Under the pieces are notes generated by a model. It saw only the letters and a list, made by a program, of their open reading frames with translations, was not told the origin of the DNA and made no database searches. This document shows positions 47,485-64,000 of a stretch of DNA of 64,000 bases, one piece after another (within the stretch, counting starts at the first letter, position 1; each line of letters begins with the position of its first letter). Source of the DNA: Owenia fusiformis (lineage: Eukaryota; Annelida; Polychaeta; Sabellida; Oweniidae). The position numbers and the translations under genes are program-made. Location of the stretch: NCBI GenBank assembly GCA_903813345.2, contig CAIIXF020000001.1, positions 17,007,915 to 17,071,914 on the forward strand. Reading direction: 5' to 3'.

Positions 47485-50400
47485 ATGACAGACAGACTTA
47501 CTCAAAAATCTACAAACACCACTCAAGCTTCAACATCTAACATTAAGATGGGAAAGATGTCAAGCAAACGACTTCTTCGGACCCCGAAATGCGCACGCTG
47601 TCGGAATCACGGTGTGGTGTCGTGTCTAAAAGGCCACAAGCGTCATTGCCGATGGAAAGACTGTCAGTGCACCAATTGTCTGTTGGTGGTTGAGCGACAG
47701 AGAGTTATGGCTGCACAGGTGTCCCTTCGCAGGTATGGCTTTGCATATTATATCATTATTATTGTTGTTTCGTACAACATATATCTGACAATTCAGCAGT
47801 AATATTACATACATTTAATACACTATTCGTACAGTTTGATATCCTTTTGGATATATAAAGCATTTAATTACAATAGTAGTTTGTTATGAAATAATGCATT
47901 CAGAAAATTAGACATCTAGTCCATTTCTAAGTTGTTATGATCGAAGTAAACGGATGTCCTGTTGAATGTGATATTCCAATATTGCCTACGATGTATCAAA
48001 CGTGGGTGGTTCTTCATTTACATCATTAACATGTTCAGTAAATGGTGTCAGTTCAACTTCATGATTTGTTCACGGAATGTTTCTCGCGTTGTGCCACACT
48101 GTAATTTCTTGTTTACCACTGCCTCCAAACAGCAGCAACTAATTTTTCATCATCATGTGGAATGTTCGGACAGCCGTCATACTTCATATGGGTGGGATAA
48201 AGCTCAACCACAATATGGGATAATTTTCATATCCAACATGGCATCTTGTCACTTTGTCACGTTGTAGCAAACTGTGAGCGTTATGATTGGTATCTGTTTT
48301 GACATCACTTGAACCACAAAATAATCTGACACTTGGCTTTTCTAGATAACAGTAGCAATGGTTTGAAAAAGATACAGTTTTGACGCTTTTTTGACGCTTT
48401 AAAAAAAAAAGTTTGTCTGTTTTTCCGTGAGCATTACAACACCTCAAAGTCTAGACAGTAATTTGTAATTTGTTTTTACGCACGCATTGTTAAATTACTG
48501 ACGCATGCATTACATCACCGTAAAGCGGAATAATAAAGGAATACTATTCAATTAATAAGAAAACATAATTGCTGCCTGGACCCTAACATGTCACCCAGGC
48601 TCATGGTTTTTTACTTTCACTTTGTCTTTCAGGTTTAAAATTATGATATTAAATATGAGGCTAGGAGGTTGTTTTTTTATTTTATTTTTTCATGAATTAT
48701 AATCTTAAAATATGAGTCTAGGAGGCATTCTATTTTAAATATCTATTTATTAAAAATATGCCGAGGAGGTGCCGTATGTGGCATTGTGGATCGGTATCTG
48801 CATTCCTTCTCAGGGAACAATATGTTTGTTCAAATTATTGTTATTTAATCAAATGTATTTCCTATAGCATCTTGTTGTGATCCTACTGGTTGCACACGTT
48901 GATATATACCAACTTCTGCTTTAACAACAATCAATCCGAAATCTCATATTGCCGTAAAGGAACAATAACATTGGTCACTTGTTTGAACATTTTTTCCCAC
49001 TAAAAAGTAAATTTTTGAAGACATTTTGTGAGCCCCAAAAGTTATAACCTGCATTTTTGTATCAAGAATCATAATTTGTTAATTACAATGTATATATTCA
49101 AACACAATAGAAGGGATTCGTGTGAAATCCTAATTTCACATTAACAGAATGGAAATATCTATTTTTCTGTCATACCTTGAAAATCGAACCATTATAAGTC
49201 CGAACTGTTGTACTTTTTAGAAAATAGGCATGGAGTGAATTGATGAGAACAACAAGTAATTGAAAAAGTTGTGACATTTTTTTTAAACTTTCAACTCTTC
49301 TATCCCTCATTCTCTCATATCTGTAGCTTGTACATGTAGTCATATTTTCAATTTCAGACAGCAATCAACTGAGACGACTCCCCAAGACCAATCAACTGCC
49401 CGAGCGAAAGTAAAGAACGCGGCCGCCATTCTGCAACAGAGAAAGGCCCTGCAACGGAACTTGCGCAACCTTCAGCAACACACCCTCTCCCGACAAATAC
49501 TCCAAAGTAAGAACATAAATAGACTACGAGCGTATATCATATAGTAACATGTATTGCATTAATAAGCACTTACATAACATTGTTGAAATATTATATTATG
49601 GAAAAACTGGCACAGACAATATTGCAAATTAAGTACTGCATATCTATACTCTTTAGATAGTCATGATTATGTGTATTCATATGAAGATATTTTAGATGCT
49701 CTAGATATCATCTGAGCATATCAATAAAGAAATAACTTAGGGCCACCGATTCTATTTCCACACGTATCCATTTTAAGATTTCAATCTCTACAAATTTTGA
49801 TTTTGCACAATTGGCAACATTTAAAACTAAACAAAACAAACTTGATACCAAATCAGTGATAATTCAAATGGCCGCGTTGAATGTGTATATTTTTGTGCCA
49901 ATTGATATTTAACTGCTCTTTCATTACATTTTCACTATTTGTATTTATGATGTCTATTTCCTAACAAATCAAAAATGAATCTTATTGAAAAAACTTCATA
50001 AAGTCCAACGAATTTCCCCGACTTGTACTTTTATCAAGCACTTTTGAACCACAGGAAGAAGAGTTGTTTCATATTGTTGGATGTCAAAGAATGAAGAGGA
50101 TGTTTTAATTAGCAATAATTTGTCTTTATAGACTACCAGACAAGACTGCACACACTTCCGCCCCCAGAGGCACTGCGATCCGTGCTTCCTATAATCAGCG
50201 AGAGGATGCGCAAACGACGGGCATTCGCGGACAAGGACGTAGAGAAGGCAATGATGGAACGAGAAAGACAAACTATGATAACCGATAAAAAGTCGTCTGC
50301 ACCGTCCCAGGATTCCCAGTTGTATCCAATCGTGTCGACGCTTAAAGCAATGCGATCGCGTCAAAACGAGATGGTTGGAGCGCCCAAGGAGTTTTTACAC

Positions 50401-50925
50401 AAACTGTTCCCCACACATAATCCTAATGTACTGGAGCTAGTTTGGCAGGGATGTGGGGGCGATATGGAGAAAGCGATCGAACAGATTGTTTCCACCACGC
50501 GCCAAGCAGCTGGGCAATCAAGCGTGAATATGGGAAGGCAAGGGATGCCTTATACATGCCCAAATATGGCAATTAAGCTCCAATATCAAACGTTACACAA
50601 GAAAGACACCAATAAAACTGCATTCGACTCCCCCACACATCCAGCCTTTGGCGGCCTACCTTTACATTTAGTCTACCGCCAATACGAACTCTACATGGCG
50701 CAAATGGCAGCGTCTGTCACAGCACGTGCACGCGGCATGGCCCAAACTCAACCAATACCTACAGAACTATCTAGTCCAAAACAATCACTAGCAGCTAAAG
50801 ATATTTTATCAGAGAAATCTGCTTTCAAATCAGTTACAAAAGGACACACTTCAGATGGGAAATCACCGAAGACAAAATCCAATCCATCCATCTCCTTTTC
50901 AGTGGATTCTATCATGAACTCATGA
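47485..50925 (+). CDS. DMRT2: DM-domain transcription factor, DMRT2-type with DMA domain
   Basis: Coding exons are 47485-47732, 49358-49506 and 50132-50925, with GT-AG introns and matching phases, giving 396 residues. Residues 33-86 are a DM domain with all zinc ligands ([20 protein letters not shown], then DCQCTNC, then the [16 protein letters not shown] recognition tail). The [10 protein letters not shown] and [12 protein letters not shown] wording is that of DMRT2. Residues 155-176 ([14 protein letters not shown]) match a second DMRT2 hallmark. Residues 216-253 ([20 protein letters not shown] then [16 protein letters not shown]) form a DMA domain, normally seen in DMRTA and DMRT3 proteins. 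DM proteins bind DNA in the minor groove; DMRT2 members act in somite, muscle or sex-related programmes in other animals. The start at 47485 follows a splice acceptor; the frame stays open to an ATG at 47347, so an unspliced start adding 46 residues is possible. Confidence 0.9.
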
Positions 50926-53405
50926 CAAAAGGATTAGTAAATTGCTCTTAAAATACAGTTTGTATAAATAAATAGTTTTAACAAAATTAATTTAATAAAT
51001 TATTTTAAAAATGAATCTTTGTGGTTGATATCTATTCTCTATAAATTAGTAGACACTAGGCTTGAGGCTTTTGGTGGGTAATTTTGGCGATAACAATTTT
51101 GAATGGGAATAATTTCAATTTTGATTTTTTAAATCAATTCATTATATCCTTTCATAGTTAGTTATCCATGACATAATAAAGTCATGTGTTGAAGCGAAAA
51201 ATATTAGCCAGTTTACACAGTAAAGAACAGCATGCCCAAAACCTAATCAGATTTATGTGGTGCCCACCCAGATGTACGCACGCCCAATTAGCACAAGACT
51301 ACAAGGACAATATAGGACTTTATATAGCACACGAAATTCTTCAACAGTATCATGTAATGTGTTTGGTCAAATTGGGTCAAAGGACAAGTCTCGGTTTGGA
51401 GAACAGTCTCCTGGGCCAATAATTTTTTATGAAAAATATAGAAATATCACCCAAATTAAATTATGGATATCCAAAAGAGGACATTGAAATCTGCAATATG
51501 TAAAAATATCAAAATTGCCCAAAGCAGGCGTAACGTGCAGTAGACTGATGAACTTCGTTCTCCAAATCGATACTAGTCTTTGTTTCAATAATGCCTTACC
51601 CCCGAAATTTGGAAATACCTCTGAACATAACAAAACCAAGTCTTGACATTATTAAAATCTATTTACAAGAATTCACAAGTCACAGTTACATGTAGTCAGA
51701 GATAAAATACAGCTTTAACCACAAAAACTAAAAAATAGCTAAGAATACATGTACAAGATATGGACATCAGCAACGAGGTTGTAGCGCTTACCAAATATGA
51801 AACTGCATCAACCGCATGTTCTAGTTTTAAATACCCTAAGTGATCAATGTTGTCCATTGCATAGTACATATAATATGCTGGGTCCTAGGTAAACTTGATT
51901 TTGAATTGAACTTCAGAAAGCAGAATTTAACTTTTGTGTATTTTTCATAATAATGTTTCCTTTATACAAATACAAGATCAGAACTTTTGAGCTTGCATAT
52001 ATCTGTACCGATAAAAGCTCAATTAAAAAAGTCGCCATTATAATAATTATATACATGCACATGAATGGCTATATAGCTACTTATAAGTGGTTATATGTGC
52101 TACTAGATTACTACTCATATATGCTGTACGCACATTACATGCTACTCTGTTTATCATTTTTATTTACAGATAATCAATATCATAACAAAACAAATTTTAA
52201 TGTCTAGAAAATCTATAATTGCTTTGATTTGATAAAGTCTATAAACTGAATGAAAATTTACATATTTTTGGCCAATAGTAATATTTTTATGTCAGCTCTC
52301 TAATTTCTAAAATTCACAATGGCGAGGCAAATGTAAATAGGTGAGGCAAATTTAGGCCAAATGAGGTATTTTATTACCTTTGGACTTTTCAATATTTCAT
52401 TAAAATTTTGGTGTGGCAATGGCCTCGCGTGCCTCGTGTCTGGCTATCATACAATCTTTAACACTTCTACTTGTATTTAGCATCATATGATTGAAATATC
52501 TACAAAAAACTGAATAAAATATAGACGATGGCAATCATTTTGATTGTAAAATTCTGATTAATTTTAATAAGCATCAACAGTGTTGTCATTATTTTAGAAT
52601 TCAGTCATACACTGCTTTCCATCAAGCTATTTTATATCAACTTTATTACAAACGGCTCAAATCGAACCACCTACTCAATACTGATAGAGGAACACGAAGC
52701 ATTCAGACATTCACAAGAAAAACACAATTAACTTTTAGCAGTTTTTTTCATGATTTAACAGTGCTTGCATGTGATGATTTCATCACATGGCAATGATATA
52801 TCCTTGTGGTGATAATCTCCTTTTTCATAATACGATCACTTCAAATATTGAGGAAATTCAATCGTGAAATGTGTCACGATTTTCTCGTTGATAATAATTG
52901 AAGTCATAATAACCTATTGGTGTTTCTTCAATAAAGTACGACTAATACCATCATAAAAGTGCACATTTTCTCAACTGAAGTTCCTTAATATAGGACCATC
53001 CAAATAAACATTACTGGTACAGTACAGTGTCATTGTGTGTGTTTTGTCCGCATAGCGGCACAACATACATGTACAATCAACGCTCACATTAAACTGATTT
53101 GTGTGAAGCAGAGCTCAGTAACCACGTCTTCTCTGATCAAACTGTTCTTGATTAAAATACAACTTGGCATACAACTTTCCATTTAGGCAAAAACAATGAA
53201 CAAAGCAAGCGATTTCTATCCAGTTTTCATGTGAATTCCATGCTTGTTCATGGGCAAACTACTCTTCCACCTTATTTTTCATTTTTAGTGATTTTTATAT
53301 ATTTATACTCGTACACCCCTCAACACAATCCTCAAATACTTAAAATGAACTGTAAGATCGCAAGATGACGTGAATTCCAGCACTGATAGCCTAAAGCAGT
53401 AGTCA
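50926..53405. other. Region between convergent DMRT and Src-kinase genes
   Basis: This holds the DMRT 3' UTR at the left (AATAAA at 50967) and the 3' UTR of the minus-strand kinase gene at the right. Nothing else was recognised; short open frames such as 51186-51422 and 51953-52207 look random. Confidence 0.5.
50967..50972 (+). terminator. Candidate DMRT polyadenylation signal
   Basis: AATAAA lies about 40 bases after the DMRT stop codon; a second AATAAA occurs near 50996. Either would give a very short 3' UTR, so more distal signals may be used instead. Confidence 0.4.
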
Positions 53406-63828
<10,423 letters not shown>

Positions 63829-64000
63829 TTTCGGGTACACAAAATTCACAAACACTTCATTAATTTAACTTCATTTAATTCGCACTTCCATATGTTATAT
63901 ATGATGGGCTATTGACTCTTAAATCCACATAAAATATGCCGTTTTTGTCCCCGAAGTTTTTTTAGACCAGGAAGTGTTTTTGGTCAATCAAAAATGGCGG
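63829..64000 (-). promoter_or_regulatory. 5' UTR / promoter-proximal region of the Src-type kinase gene
   Basis: This lies directly upstream of the kinase start codon. An in-frame ATG 27 bases upstream (63855) would add nine residues and hide the myristoylation Gly, so it is unlikely to be the main start. At the window edge AAAAATGGCGG (63990-64000) resembles a YY1-type core-promoter motif. The transcription start cannot be placed. Confidence 0.35.

Noticed and set aside
63829-63855. Kinase start at the upstream in-frame ATG
   Set aside because: Myristoylation needs Gly directly after the initiator Met, and MGNC provides this at 63828.

Overview
This window is nuclear DNA from a bilaterian animal, most likely a marine invertebrate. 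The evidence is split genes with GT-AG introns, AT-rich non-coding DNA, and very many short inverted-repeat transposon copies. The phylum cannot be fixed from sequence alone. The repeat style and gene content would fit an ambulacrarian, a lophotrochozoan or a similar lineage.

Layout, left to right. (1) 547-15504, plus strand: EIPR1 (TSSC1), a WD40 protein of the EARP/GARP tethering machinery. It is complete in nine exons encoding 387 residues, and its introns hold two LINE remnants and many MITE-like repeats. (2) 18129-19598, plus strand: a family GT10 alpha-1,3-fucosyltransferase in at least two exons, whose 5' exon was not located. (3) 20094-21595: two long palindromic MITEs. (4) 22039-23909, minus strand: a two-exon gene for a small secreted six-cysteine protein of 122 residues, assembled here from splice signals. 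Its early cysteine spacing loosely recalls eclosion-hormone-type neuropeptides, but the family is not established. (5) 24-31 kb: non-coding, rich in hairpin elements. (6) 30996-42275: an apparent composite element. A left array of about 119-bp units (alternating A/B, about 238-bp higher-order period) and a right array of 190-bp units enclose about 6 kb of nested MITEs and transposon debris. Both outer edges share an inverted ACCCAGC-type terminus, and both arrays are dense in ACGT motifs. (7) 42.3-46.2 kb: nothing recognisable. (8) 47485-50925, plus strand: a DM-domain transcription factor of DMRT2 type that also carries a DMA domain. (9) 53406-63828, minus strand: a complete eight-exon Src-family tyrosine kinase of the Src42A/FRK type, 525 residues.

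The genes look functionally unrelated (vesicle tethering, glycosylation, a secreted peptide, transcription, tyrosine-kinase signalling) and each is transcribed separately. The most notable items are the secreted six-cysteine gene, the paired ACGT satellite element, and the DMRT2-type gene with a DMA domain. All exon joins were read by eye from reading frame, splice dinucleotides and remembered family features; no search was run.
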